A stretch of DNA of 39,528 bases, from IMG/VR virus record IMGVR_UViG_3300021405_000029, positions 1 through 39,528 of that record. One strand, 5' to 3'. The notes below the pieces were generated by a model. It did not search any database, was not told the DNA's origin, and was given only the letters and a program-made list of their open reading frames with translations. This stretch comes from a virus. A program made the position numbers and the translations under genes. Of this stretch, positions 1 through 5,986 are shown piece after piece (the stretch's first letter is position 1; each line of letters opens with the position of its first letter).

Positions 1-140
1 AATTATCACAAAAGTAATAATCGTGAACAATATAGATTGTTGTTTTACAGCATCTGCTTACGGTCATAAATGTCTCAGACAATAAAAAAAATCCCCTACC
101 GGACAGAGGGGAAAAGCCACCTTACAAGGAATTTTACGAT
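1..140. repeat. Terminal direct repeat, left copy
   Basis: These 140 bases recur at the right end of the window (39389-39528) with three differences, at positions 13, 133 and 138. The two copies mean the window is a closed circle of about 39,388 bp opened at an arbitrary point, or a terminally redundant packaged molecule. The repeat carries the leftward terminator at 86-120 and the start of the zinc-ribbon gene that is read from 39470. In the circular form only one copy would exist. The mismatches sit near the two edges of the repeat, which fits read-end error or strain mixture at the contig ends better than two diverged loci. That explanation is inference. Confidence 0.85.
86..120 (-). terminator. 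Rho-independent terminator (leftward)
   Basis: On the minus strand a TCCCCT...AGGGGA hairpin with a nine-base loop is followed by a run of eight T. It lies 14 bases past the stop of the small membrane protein at 134-316, so it should end transcription of that gene and the VRR-NUC gene upstream of it. In the circular genome the lysis genes (39470 leftwards) begin immediately after it. They must therefore use read-through or their own promoter. The hairpin is repeated at about 39474-39508 because it lies in the terminal repeat. Confidence 0.85.
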
Positions 141-316
141 TTCGTATGGGAAATTTTTTCTAGCAGTTCATTCAGCTTTGCTTTGATATCAGCCAAGTGA
201 TCTTTAATATCGAGAAAATGTGACCAAGCGGGATGTTGCTTGAATAGGTTTAACGCTACTAAGTAGACAAGGGATAGGCAAATGCCAATAGCTAATCCGC
301 AAATAAATTCCATCAT
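134..316 (-). CDS. Small membrane protein
   Basis: A 60-residue protein with one hydrophobic segment (about residues 4-24) followed by a charged, probably helical tail (residues 35-55) rich in Lys, Asp and Leu. A GAGGT Shine-Dalgarno motif lies about seven bases before the ATG; a second Met directly follows. It starts about ten bases beyond the end of the VRR-NUC gene and is followed by a strong terminator, so the two form the end of an operon. The topology (one TM then a short coiled tail) is seen in small phage accessory or lysis-related membrane proteins, but I recognise no family. Being placed just before the lysis genes in the circle is suggestive only. Confidence 0.6.
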   Translation of the reverse strand: MMEFICGLAIGICLSLVYLVALNLFKQHPAWSHFLDIKDHLADIKAKLNELLEKISHTKS

Positions 317-325
317 TCCATGACC

Positions 326-751
326 TCAAATTCTATTATTTACATAATCCGTGTAAATTTTAATGGCATGGTCGCAACCATACACATAAGTAGCATAATG
401 CCCTCTTTTTAAAAGACGTGCAATCCATCCGTCTTGCTCGGGTTTCTTTTTTTCATCGCGCTGGTCTATGCGCTTAAACTCAAGCCAGAGCCCATGATAT
501 TTATCATTCGCTACGATGTAATGGTAATCAAGCAATCCCTTCCGAAATCCTATTGCGTAAAGGGCTTTGATAAACCAATGAGTGTCACCCATTCTTTCGT
601 TAGCATTTTTAATCAGATCGTCATCAAATCCTTTAAGGCAAGCATATTGCCAGAACGCTTTGCACTCCTGATATTCACTTGGGACAAGGGTTTGGGTCTT
701 CTGGTTTAGGATTGGCCTCTTGCCTATCCTCCTCTGTCGGGCTCCTATCAT
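326..751 (-). CDS. VRR-NUC domain nuclease
   Basis: A 141-residue protein whose second half matches the VRR-NUC fold of the PD-(D/E)XK nuclease superfamily. An Asp in the GLLDYH segment is followed by the core LEFKR (E-x-K) and then KPEQDGW, a Gln-Trp helix typical of this family, and a GHYATYVYG strand. Phage VRR-NUC proteins are short stand-alone nucleases thought to process branched DNA during replication or packaging. An ATG 15 bases further upstream exists, but GGAGG lies eight bases before the Met-Ile-Gly-Ala start used here, while the upstream ATG has no ribosome-binding site. It is co-oriented with the small membrane protein downstream. Confidence 0.8.
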   Translation of the reverse strand: MIGARQRRIGKRPILNQKTQTLVPSEYQECKAFWQYACLKGFDDDLIKNANERMGDTHWFIKALYAIGFRKGLLDYHYIVANDKYHGLWLEFKRIDQRDEKKKPEQDGWIARLLKRGHYATYVYGCDHAIKIYTDYVNNRI

Positions 752-910
752 CTTTGCTTCCTCCATGAAGCTTTTTCAATGAATCAAAATACTTTGCCCT
801 ATCCGCTAGGTTAAATGTTATCTTCTTTCGCATTTTGTCCTCATTGTTCTACGTGTAACATTATGATAGCCTTCCCTGTCTTTTTTTCAACTATTTACAA
901 GGATATGAAA

Positions 911-1054
911 ATGGCTAAAGCACCACAATATGCATTGAAGCGCGATCTTGAAGCGTTCAAGAAAGAAGTTAAAAAGTTGATTCGTGAAGCGACCAAAAAG
1001 CCTGCACTCAAAAAGGCGATCAAAGTTGTGAAAAGGCGTAAAAAGGCGAAATAG
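911..1054 (+). CDS. Small lysine-rich protein
   Basis: A 47-residue strongly basic protein (about 18 Lys/Arg) with a predicted amphipathic helix and a KRRKKAK tail. AAGGA lies eight bases before this ATG. The longer reading from 815 adds a Cys-rich, unrelated-looking stretch without a ribosome-binding site, so I used the internal start. It is one of the few rightward genes in this part of the genome and runs towards the helicase-loader gene. Such tails suggest nucleic acid binding, but no family is recognised and the function is unknown. Confidence 0.5.
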   Translation: MAKAPQYALKRDLEAFKKEVKKLIREATKKPALKKAIKVVKRRKKAK

Positions 1055-1057
1055 TTT

Positions 1058-1097
1058 CAAAGGGTGTCGCCCAACTTTGCAAAGAGTGTCACCCTTG
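1058..1097. terminator. Stem-loop between convergent genes
   Basis: AAGGGTG at 1060-1066 pairs with CACCCTT at 1090-1096, and the loop contains the small palindrome CTTTGCAAAG. It lies exactly between the stop of the rightward lysine-rich gene and the stop of the leftward helicase-loader gene. The position fits a bidirectional terminator, but no long T run follows on either strand, so termination is inferred from location and structure only. Confidence 0.35.
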
Positions 1098-1460
1098 TTT
1101 CAATGTAGAACCCCCGCGAAGTTTGGCAGTGATCTCATCCATTGCTCGACGTGCAACCGCAGGGTCTCCTCTTCTAGCATTTCCCTCATAGTTAATATGG
1201 ATCTTGGCTTCACCTTTAGCGTACCGAAAGAACTCCAGAAAATTAGGGGGCATTGCAGAATTGCTTTGAGCTGCTCGTTTGAGAAAGACCAATGCACCTC
1301 GTATTTGTTCATAGGTTAAACCTTGTAATGCTGACTGCCAGCGCGTCTTTTCGATTGATTCCATATTGGGGCGTTGTAATGGCTTCGTCCATCTTTCTCC
1401 GTAAAACTCAGCCATGCAGTTAAACAGCTTATCGATCCATTCCATTGGTGGCTTATCCAT
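1089..1460 (-). CDS. Putative replication protein P (helicase loader)
   Basis: A 123-residue protein resembling the lambda replication protein P family. It has an N-terminal WIDKLFNCMAEFYGERW segment, a central LTYEQIRGALVFLKR helix and the AMPPNFLEFFRYAKG motif, which corresponds to the family's conserved Pro-Pro-x-x-x-x-Phe region. Lambda P recruits the host replicative helicase DnaB to the origin. It is shorter than lambda P (233 aa), which is common in phage variants. AGGAG lies seven bases before the ATG. Immediately upstream is the AT-rich region with DnaA boxes proposed as the origin, and beyond it the Rep gene, so all three probably act together. The family call rests on motif memory, not an alignment. 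Confidence 0.6.
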   Translation of the reverse strand: MDKPPMEWIDKLFNCMAEFYGERWTKPLQRPNMESIEKTRWQSALQGLTYEQIRGALVFLKRAAQSNSAMPPNFLEFFRYAKGEAKIHINYEGNARRGDPAVARRAMDEITAKLRGGSTLKQG

Positions 1461-1489
1461 GAGCGCTCCTGCTCTTAAGCTTTTGATCT

Positions 1490-1760
1490 TGCTTTTAATA
1501 TAAACAAAAAAACAAAACCTAGTAAATCTTTTCTTATCTTCTTTAGTGCTTGAAGGAACACTTATTTAAGTTTTAAGAACACTTATTCACAGAAAATGTG
1601 GATAAGTTGTGTAAATAGATTGGCACGCACGAAAGTTGGCAAAACCAGTAGGCTTCTGCCAACAAATTCTGATAATAAAGTGAACAAAATATGGTTTTAG
1701 ACAATAGGAGGATGAAGTTGGTGTCTTTAGAGGTCAGGTTGGAGTTGGTTCCTATAGATG
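1490..1760. other. Candidate replication origin
   Basis: About 270 bases without a gene between the helicase-loader candidate and Rep. It contains an AT-rich tract (1498-1560), two copies of GAACACTTATT 21 bases apart (1556 and 1577), and two DnaA-box matches: TTATTCACA at 1583-1591 and TGTGGATAA (the exact consensus on the other strand) at 1597-1605. It also has a GTTGGCA/TGCCAAC inverted repeat (1635-1641 and 1657-1663). DnaA boxes next to direct repeats, an AT-rich tract and an initiator gene are the usual make-up of a plasmid origin. Which repeats the Rep protein binds is not shown by sequence. Confidence 0.65.
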
Positions 1761-1770
1761 TCAGTTAGGA
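1717..1770. repeat. Two adjacent 27-bp direct repeats
   Basis: Positions 1717-1743 and 1744-1770 are head-to-tail copies of one 27-base unit, with 21 of 27 bases identical. Each starts with GTTGGT and contains a TAGA-GTCAG core. The second copy runs over the stop codon of rep. They could be Rep-binding iterons forming one edge of the origin. Confidence 0.6.
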
Positions 1771-2714
1771 GGGGCTTGGCTCTTTCGTAGCAATTCTACA
1801 GCCTCAGCAACGCTATATCCTTTCGACACTAAGAGATTAAGTTTATCGCGTATTTCTATGCCCCGCCCTTTGTCAACCGCTTGTGGGCGCTTTGTCAACG
1901 CTGAGAGGCGTTTGGTGAGGTTTTGTAGTTGTGGCTGCAAAGTTGCGTTTATTTTATTGGGATTTGGGGCTTTAACTGGGGTTATTGACGGTTTTCTGTA
2001 GATTTCACGTTTTTTTCTATTTTTCTCTAATCTGGATTGCTTTTCGTGGAACCTTTTTGCAATTGTTTCACGGTCTTTTAAGAATTCTGGCATTAGCTCT
2101 AGCATTTGGAAGATTTTATCGGTGAGATCAATTCTTACTTCGGTGGTTCTCCAACTACCATCATTATTCTGTTCTCGGATGGTCTGGACTTTAATGATTC
2201 CGTAATCCTGTAGAAGCTTCATCTCTCTTTTTACGCGGGCATAATTCTGGTCGGTAACGTTTTCTATGTAAGCGAAATTGTAATAGTGGAATTTGTTCTG
2301 GTTATCGTAGAATCCACATGACATCCGGTGTATATCAAGTGAGTGGATAATTGTAGGGAGAGCCAAGCATAAAGATCCCTCCACGCTTTCAGATCGTCTA
2401 CGACGGCCTTTCTCTTCTTTAAGCGGATGATAAAAAATTTGCGTGAATTCCGGGAAGGCGTAAATGTTTGTAATAGCTTGGTCAATTCTTCGTTTTGCTT
2501 CTTCCAAGACATGAGGTCTACGTTTAGCTTTTTTATTAAAGTTAGGTCTTTTGAGATTATTTTTATCATGTCCACAACGATTGCCCACCTTAAGTACTTG
2601 CGTACCTAATACGTTATTGATATTCTCGCCCTGTAAAAGGCATTCGTTACCGCCTGCGATATGATCCCCGACCAAAGGTACAATATCGCAGGCGGGCATC
2701 CTTCCCGATTCCAT
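1761..2714 (-). CDS. Replication initiator, RepA (IncFII-like)
   Basis: A 317-residue basic protein whose middle (about residues 80-230) resembles IncFII-type RepA. It has a long helix near RRPHVLEEAKRRIDQA, an Arg-rich KGRRRRSESVEGSLCLAL segment, a winged-helix-like TDQNYARVKREMKLL stretch followed by QDYGIIKVQTIREQ, and then a Leu/Phe segment (LTDKIFQMLELMPEF). RepA proteins open the plasmid origin and recruit host replication factors. The C-terminal 80 residues are Pro/Lys-rich and probably flexible. AAGGAAG lies six bases before the ATG. The gene has a 300-base structured leader upstream and the origin candidate downstream. The assignment is by pattern, so a more distant Rep family is possible. 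Confidence 0.65.
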   Translation of the reverse strand: MESGRMPACDIVPLVGDHIAGGNECLLQGENINNVLGTQVLKVGNRCGHDKNNLKRPNFNKKAKRRPHVLEEAKRRIDQAITNIYAFPEFTQIFYHPLKEEKGRRRRSESVEGSLCLALPTIIHSLDIHRMSCGFYDNQNKFHYYNFAYIENVTDQNYARVKREMKLLQDYGIIKVQTIREQNNDGSWRTTEVRIDLTDKIFQMLELMPEFLKDRETIAKRFHEKQSRLEKNRKKREIYRKPSITPVKAPNPNKINATLQPQLQNLTKRLSALTKRPQAVDKGRGIEIRDKLNLLVSKGYSVAEAVELLRKSQAPPN

Positions 2715-2730
2715 AAAAACTTCCTTTAAA

Positions 2731-3015
2731 TTAGCCCGCTAATCCGTGCAGACTTAGAAATAGAATTTAGTGGTCGTCTCTCCGACCTGTCCCACTGTTT
2801 TGTAATCTGCTTGAGTCGAGTAGAGACCCACTTATTGGTGTGATTACTTCCCCCCAACCCTTTACTGGTTCGGTTTGGGCTGCCTTCCCTTCTCTGGTCT
2901 AAGACCTTGAATGATCCAGCGACACAATCTGGTTAACGCATACGCAAAGACTACTCCCCTCCTAAATTGAAAGTCAATACCATAAGTCATTGAATTGACT
3001 TACAAAAGATGCTGT
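2731..3015 (-). promoter_or_regulatory. Structured leader upstream of rep
   Basis: No gene of useful length lies in this roughly 300-base stretch. It contains a long stem-loop in which GTGG-tc-GTCTCT (2770-2781) pairs with AGAGACCCAC (2822-2831). There is a second imperfect hairpin near 2851-2881, the small inverted repeat TTAGC-CC-GCTAA (2731-2742) just before the rep Shine-Dalgarno, and AAGTCA/TGACTT arms near 2984-3002. In IncFII plasmids the corresponding region makes an antisense RNA and a leader that limit RepA synthesis. A similar copy-number control is a reasonable inference here but no antisense promoter could be assigned with confidence. Confidence 0.45.
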
Positions 3016-3042
3016 CATGCTGGCAAGCCAGCATGCTGGCTT
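3016..3042. repeat. Partition-site candidate, downstream cluster
   Basis: CATGCTGGC at 3016-3024 is followed by an 18-base perfect palindrome at 3025-3042 built from GCCAGCATG and its complement. It starts five bases beyond the stop of the ribbon-helix-helix gene, between the par genes and the rep leader. The same nonamer occurs twice in front of parA. Repeated short inverted motifs flanking a ParA/RHH pair are the expected look of a centromere and operator. Confidence 0.7.
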
Positions 3043-3047
3043 CTAGG

Positions 3048-3254
3048 TTAATCTATAAATTTCAAGATCATAGCGTTTAAAAACTCATTTGCATTTGTGT
3101 TCTCTTCAAGCAATTTTTTTTTGAACTTTTTTAATATATGAGTAGGAATGCGAATGGTAAATTTTGTCCTATCCATATTTTCTGACATTTTTTTGAGCTT
3201 TTGATATTTTCTTTCTTTTTCGGCTTTTGCTTCTTCAGCATTAATCAGAGCCAT
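3048..3254 (-). CDS. Ribbon-helix-helix partition protein
   Basis: A 68-residue basic protein. Residues 1-27 are a charged flexible N-terminus ([17 protein letters not shown]), and residues 29-68 form a ribbon-helix-helix unit: the strand RTKFTIRIP, then two helices ([28 protein letters not shown]). This is the layout of the small DNA-binding partners of short ParA proteins (ParG/Omega type), where the flexible N-terminus stimulates the ATPase and the RHH binds the centromere and represses the operon. The start overlaps the parA stop by 14 bases and has GGAG seven bases upstream. The longer upstream reading in this frame is inside parA and is not supported. Confidence 0.75.
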   Translation of the reverse strand: MALINAEEAKAEKERKYQKLKKMSENMDRTKFTIRIPTHILKKFKKKLLEENTNANEFLNAMILKFID

Positions 3255-3882
3255 CGATCTTCTCCCACAATTCTTGCGCGATTTTTTCAATTTCTTTACA
3301 AGCTTCCGTACCATAAAATTCTCCATCTAAAACGGTTAATCCTTTCTCCACACTAGTTGCATAGGCAACTCGCTGCGAAGTTGAATTTACAAACGTAGGC
3401 AATTCCAATTTGTCTAGCTCATTTGTAACCTCCTTACTCAGATTGGTGTTGGTTATTTTTCGGCTAACCACGAAAAAAACTTTTAGCTTTCCTTCCGTAA
3501 TTACTTGGCGATCTTTGGCGTGCCTAACAATATCCTCGCTTGCCCATATATCGTATGGGGATGGTTGAACGGGAATAAGCACTATATTTGACATACGAAC
3601 TGACATAACGGTTAAAGGAGAAATTCGAGGGATGCCATCTATAAAGATATAGTCATACATGGATAGATATTTTTGAATGTCTTTTTCTATGGTAACGGTA
3701 GCCAAACATGCGACATCAACTAAGTCTGCATTAGCACGGACGTGCCATTGGGTAGCCGATCCTTGGTCATCTGTATCAACTAAGAGTGTTTTCTTTCCTT
3801 GGCGTGTAAAGGCTCTAGCTAAGTTTACTGCGAGGGTCGTTTTTCCTACCCCTCCTTTTTGATTTAGAATGGATATTATCAT
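3241..3882 (-). CDS. parA: ParA-family partition ATPase
   Basis: A 213-residue Walker-type ATPase. The deviant Walker A motif KGGVGKTT is at residues 9-16, VDTDDQGS at 35-42, and a hydrophobic strand ending in Asp-Gly ([10 protein letters not shown]) gives the Walker B region. It lacks an N-terminal HTH domain, so it belongs to the short (type Ib-like) ParA group, which segregates low-copy plasmids with a small DNA-binding partner. That partner is encoded directly downstream with overlapping translation. AAGGAG lies seven bases before the ATG. Repeated GCCAGCATG motifs lie upstream and beyond the partner gene. Stable maintenance of an extrachromosomal prophage is the likely role. Confidence 0.93.
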   Translation of the reverse strand: MIISILNQKGGVGKTTLAVNLARAFTRQGKKTLLVDTDDQGSATQWHVRANADLVDVACLATVTIEKDIQKYLSMYDYIFIDGIPRISPLTVMSVRMSNIVLIPVQPSPYDIWASEDIVRHAKDRQVITEGKLKVFFVVSRKITNTNLSKEVTNELDKLELPTFVNSTSQRVAYATSVEKGLTVLDGEFYGTEACKEIEKIAQELWEKIDGSD

Positions 3883-3901
3883 TTTTGCTCCTTAAATAAG
3901 T

Positions 3902-3942
3902 GCCAGCATGCCAGCTAGCTGGCTTGACAGCTTGCCAGCATG
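3902..3942. repeat. Partition-site/operator candidate, upstream cluster
   Basis: GCCAGCATG occurs at 3902-3910 and 3934-3942, and between them lies a perfect 14-base palindrome (GCCAGC-TA-GCTGGC, 3910-3923). The cluster sits about 20 bases upstream of the parA start and overlaps a rightward promoter candidate, so binding of the RHH protein here could both repress transcription and serve as a centromere. Confidence 0.7.
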
Positions 3943-3952
3943 ATGGCTTAAT
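3924..3952 (+). promoter_or_regulatory. Rightward promoter candidate in par operator
   Basis: A perfect -35 box TTGACA (3924-3929) is followed after 17 bases by CTTAAT (3947-3952). It lies inside the repeated GCCAGCATG cluster and points to the small rightward gene at 4043. Just downstream a hairpin (AAAGCC/GGCTTT with an inner AGTAG/CTACT stem, about 3971-4003) would fold in its leader. A leftward parA promoter must also be in this stretch but no convincing -10 was found for it. Confidence 0.5.
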
Positions 3953-4042
3953 GTCAACCGAGCAAAAAGCATAAAGCCCAAGTAGAAGGACGCTACTCAG
4001 GCTTTACTAACCCCAATATTCTGACTAGGAGATATTGAAGCT

Positions 4043-4237
4043 ATGGATATTAAAGCAAAAGATAATGAGTTGTACTACCTTGGATGTGTGTTATCTGAGG
4101 CGATTGAAAAATTAGAAAGTTTTTTACAAAATAATCTTGTCACTGTTCCTGATATTCTGTACGATGCGCGCTTTCGCTTTCTACTTAACGTCAAAGCTAA
4201 GTGGGTCGCTAAGGCTAGAGAAACTGAATTCGTTTGA
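4043..4237 (+). CDS. Hypothetical protein, divergent from parA
   Basis: A 64-residue protein, mostly helical by composition, with an acidic N-terminal half and a basic C-terminus (LLNVKAKWVAKARE). AGGAG lies eleven bases before the ATG, a little far. A good promoter candidate lies upstream within the par operator, so its expression may follow partition control. Its last 57 bases overlap the end of a leftward reading frame. No family recognised. Confidence 0.55.
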   Translation: MDIKAKDNELYYLGCVLSEAIEKLESFLQNNLVTVPDILYDARFRFLLNVKAKWVAKARETEFV

Positions 4238-4387
4238 CATTATTTGCCTACCCAAATTTATTTCACGGAAAAGGATATCAGCCGCAGAACCTTGAGGAGT
4301 AGGTTCAACTTCGATTGCTTTGTAATTTTCATTAATAAGAAAAGTTTTTAATCCATGTTTAGGTACATCGAAGATCGCTATTAGCAT
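4181..4387 (-). CDS. Hypothetical protein, start uncertain
   Basis: The clearly protein-like part of this frame is a C-terminal stretch: MLIAIFDVPKHGLKTFLINE, then a Glu/Pro segment and FREINLGRQIM. The open frame continues upstream to 4591, but that part overlaps the membrane protein gene by about 150 bases. The ATG used here gives 68 residues yet has no good ribosome-binding site, and protein-like sequence (PPGSICVDLAAAHN) precedes it. A non-standard start just after the previous stop, or a frameshift from the upstream gene, would explain this better. Function unknown. Confidence 0.4.
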   Translation of the reverse strand: MLIAIFDVPKHGLKTFLINENYKAIEVEPTPQGSAADILFREINLGRQIMSNEFSFSSLSDPLSFDVK

Positions 4388-4439
4388 GTTATGTGCAGCC
4401 GCCAGGTCAACGCAAATTGAGCCCGGCGGTAATTTTAGA

Positions 4440-4886
4440 TCAAGTACAATTTGGGAACACGGTCGGGTTGAAAATTTCTGTATTGAGTTTCTTAGCGCCT
4501 TCTGGTTTCGCTTTGAGATACTCTTCCATGATATTTTGGTACGCTTTTTCATAGAAAGCTCGCGCTTTTCGGTATTCTTCACGGTCTTCATCTAGCTTTC
4601 CTTTCATCTCAATTTCTTTAATGAAGCGTAGGTGTTGCTTATCACCCATTATCTCACCCCAGTATTTGCAACAAAAGCAAAGAGTCCATAAAAGGTTGGA
4701 AGTAAATGCTCCTAGTCCAAAACCAAATCCAGCAGAAGCACTTCCGTTTGCATATATCAACCACCAAGTATTCCAACCGATACCGGCTACATTTACTACA
4801 ACCATGCATATCTGAGATATCATTGCTTTCTTGGTATATTTAATCGAACATTCTAAACTTTTTTTCTCGCCATCAAGCCACGCCAT
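4440..4886 (-). CDS. Two-TM membrane protein
   Basis: A 148-residue protein with two hydrophobic segments (about residues 20-46 and 50-73, Trp- and Cys-rich) and a highly charged helical tail (residues 75-148) likely in the cytoplasm. The chosen ATG overlaps the preceding stop codon and has GAGG nine bases upstream. The frame remains open further upstream into the previous gene, which I regard as chance. It could be a superinfection-exclusion or other envelope-acting accessory protein, but no family is recognised. Confidence 0.6.
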   Translation of the reverse strand: MAWLDGEKKSLECSIKYTKKAMISQICMVVVNVAGIGWNTWWLIYANGSASAGFGFGLGAFTSNLLWTLCFCCKYWGEIMGDKQHLRFIKEIEMKGKLDEDREEYRKARAFYEKAYQNIMEEYLKAKPEGAKKLNTEIFNPTVFPNCT

Positions 4887-5499
4887 CTTCATATTCCTCT
4901 TCAGGTTGTTTAGGTTGTACATCGAATTTTTCACGTTGTTCTGCTGTCATTTGTGAAACGGGCATATAAGTGGTTCCATACACGGGATGAGGTTCTACTT
5001 CACGATAACGGGCAACAATAAGATAATCATAATCGAACACAAAAGTAGACTCTGATATTGCAAATGTTTGACCATATAACGTTCGCATTATTAAATCTGT
5101 ATCGCAATCTCTAAAACAACTTGACAAAAAAGGAGGACAATCTGGCAGAAAAGAGAAGACAACATCAGAATCAGGATGAGAATTCATTATTTCGATGAAC
5201 TCTTTCGCTGATTTTTCTATTTCCTGATGAAAATCCTCGTCAAAAAAAGCTTCAATTCTTTTTGATTTAACATCTGATAAATTTTTATTATGTACGACTA
5301 TTTTCCCAGTAACCGCATCCAATTGATGAGGATGCTCCCTGGTAAGATCAAGATATTTTCCAACCAACCCCAATGTTGCGCCACAAGTTGGTTTGTAATC
5401 CAAAATGTCAAACTCATTTTTCTCTAAAACATACAAAAAATAAGCCATCGCACAACGATTGATAATATCTAATGACTGCTGATTATACTTAATACTCAT
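4873..5499 (-). CDS. Hypothetical protein, 208 aa
   Basis: A soluble, acidic 208-residue protein with a hydrophobic N-terminal helix region (CAMAYFLYVLEKNEFDILDY), several scattered Cys (PDCPPFLSSCFRDCD) and an acidic tail. AAGGGA lies six bases before the ATG. It is followed by the membrane protein gene with a short overlap, so the two are probably co-translated. The bulk of the protein has no motif I can assign. Confidence 0.7.
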   Translation of the reverse strand: MSIKYNQQSLDIINRCAMAYFLYVLEKNEFDILDYKPTCGATLGLVGKYLDLTREHPHQLDAVTGKIVVHNKNLSDVKSKRIEAFFDEDFHQEIEKSAKEFIEIMNSHPDSDVVFSFLPDCPPFLSSCFRDCDTDLIMRTLYGQTFAISESTFVFDYDYLIVARYREVEPHPVYGTTYMPVSQMTAEQREKFDVQPKQPEEEYEDGVA

Positions 5500-5514
5500 A
5501 AAAATCCCTTTAAA

Positions 5515-5532
5515 CGCCCCATTTAAGGGGCG
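5515..5532 (-). terminator. GC-rich hairpin after secreted-protein gene
   Basis: CGCCCC and GGGGCG flank the six-base loop ATTTAA. The hairpin lies eight bases after the stop of the secreted-protein gene and before the next gene's Shine-Dalgarno. The following bases on the minus strand are TTTAAAGGGATTTTT, so the T tract is broken. It may act as a partial terminator or an mRNA 3' end stabiliser inside the operon. Confidence 0.45.
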
Positions 5533-5539
5533 CCATTTA

Positions 5540-5986
5540 TTAATTAACGGTCAAAGTAGCATGATCAAAACTGCAAGCACTGCTATTGCCCACACAAGTC
5601 ATAGATTCAATTTTCCATGAACCTCTTTCGTTTGCAGGGTAATCCAGATAAGCGTTCTCAGAAAAACTTTTATTACCGTGAGGAGGCAATGAAAATCCCC
5701 AGCCTTTCTTATATTCTTTGCCATTCACTTTACAGGTTTCTGCGACTAAATAATTTTTCATAGAGCCTGAATCATTGGTGACATTGAATGAATGATAGGT
5801 TTTTATCTTAATGGTTTGCCCAAGACTACCACTTGCATTATCAGTACGAGTGGTTGAATAATCCGCTGATAATTGCGGCGCATTTTCAAAATTAACCATT
5901 GCATTTGTTTCTACATTTCCATCTTGCGCAAAGGCACTTATCGATAAAGCACTCATTGCGATTAAAGCTAAAACTTTAACTTTCAT
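5540..5986 (-). CDS. Secreted protein with signal peptide
   Basis: A 148-residue protein with a textbook Sec signal: a Lys-containing start, the hydrophobic core VLALIAMSALSISAFA and a probable cleavage after Ala-Phe-Ala. The mature part is Ser/Thr/Asn-rich and beta-rich with three Cys (ETCKV, MTCVGNSSACSF), suggesting one disulfide and a small beta-sandwich in the periplasm. AAGGAG lies seven bases before the ATG. A secreted gene inside a phage early operon looks like a host-altering accessory gene (a moron, or a superinfection-exclusion factor). Its function is not evident. Confidence 0.75.
   Translation of the reverse strand: MKVKVLALIAMSALSISAFAQDGNVETNAMVNFENAPQLSADYSTTRTDNASGSLGQTIKIKTYHSFNVTNDSGSMKNYLVAETCKVNGKEYKKGWGFSLPPHGNKSFSENAYLDYPANERGSWKIESMTCVGNSSACSFDHATLTVN

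Noticed and set aside
1-140. Physical T7-like direct terminal repeats used for packaging
   Set aside because: The terminase and portal are of P22/headful type, which gives permuted ends; 140 bases with mismatches at the edges fits an assembly overlap better.
1100-1312. 70-aa minus-strand frame overlapping the helicase-loader candidate
   Set aside because: Out-of-frame shadow of the 123-aa gene, with no own ribosome-binding site.
2264-2575. 103-aa frame inside rep
   Set aside because: Shadow frame with Ser/Thr-rich, unstructured sequence; the rep frame has motif support and a Shine-Dalgarno.
2970-2977. Two-codon leader minigene upstream of rep as a feature
   Set aside because: A strong AGGAGGGG precedes an ATG-Arg-stop, but spacing is about 14 bases and there is no independent support, so it is mentioned only within the leader finding.
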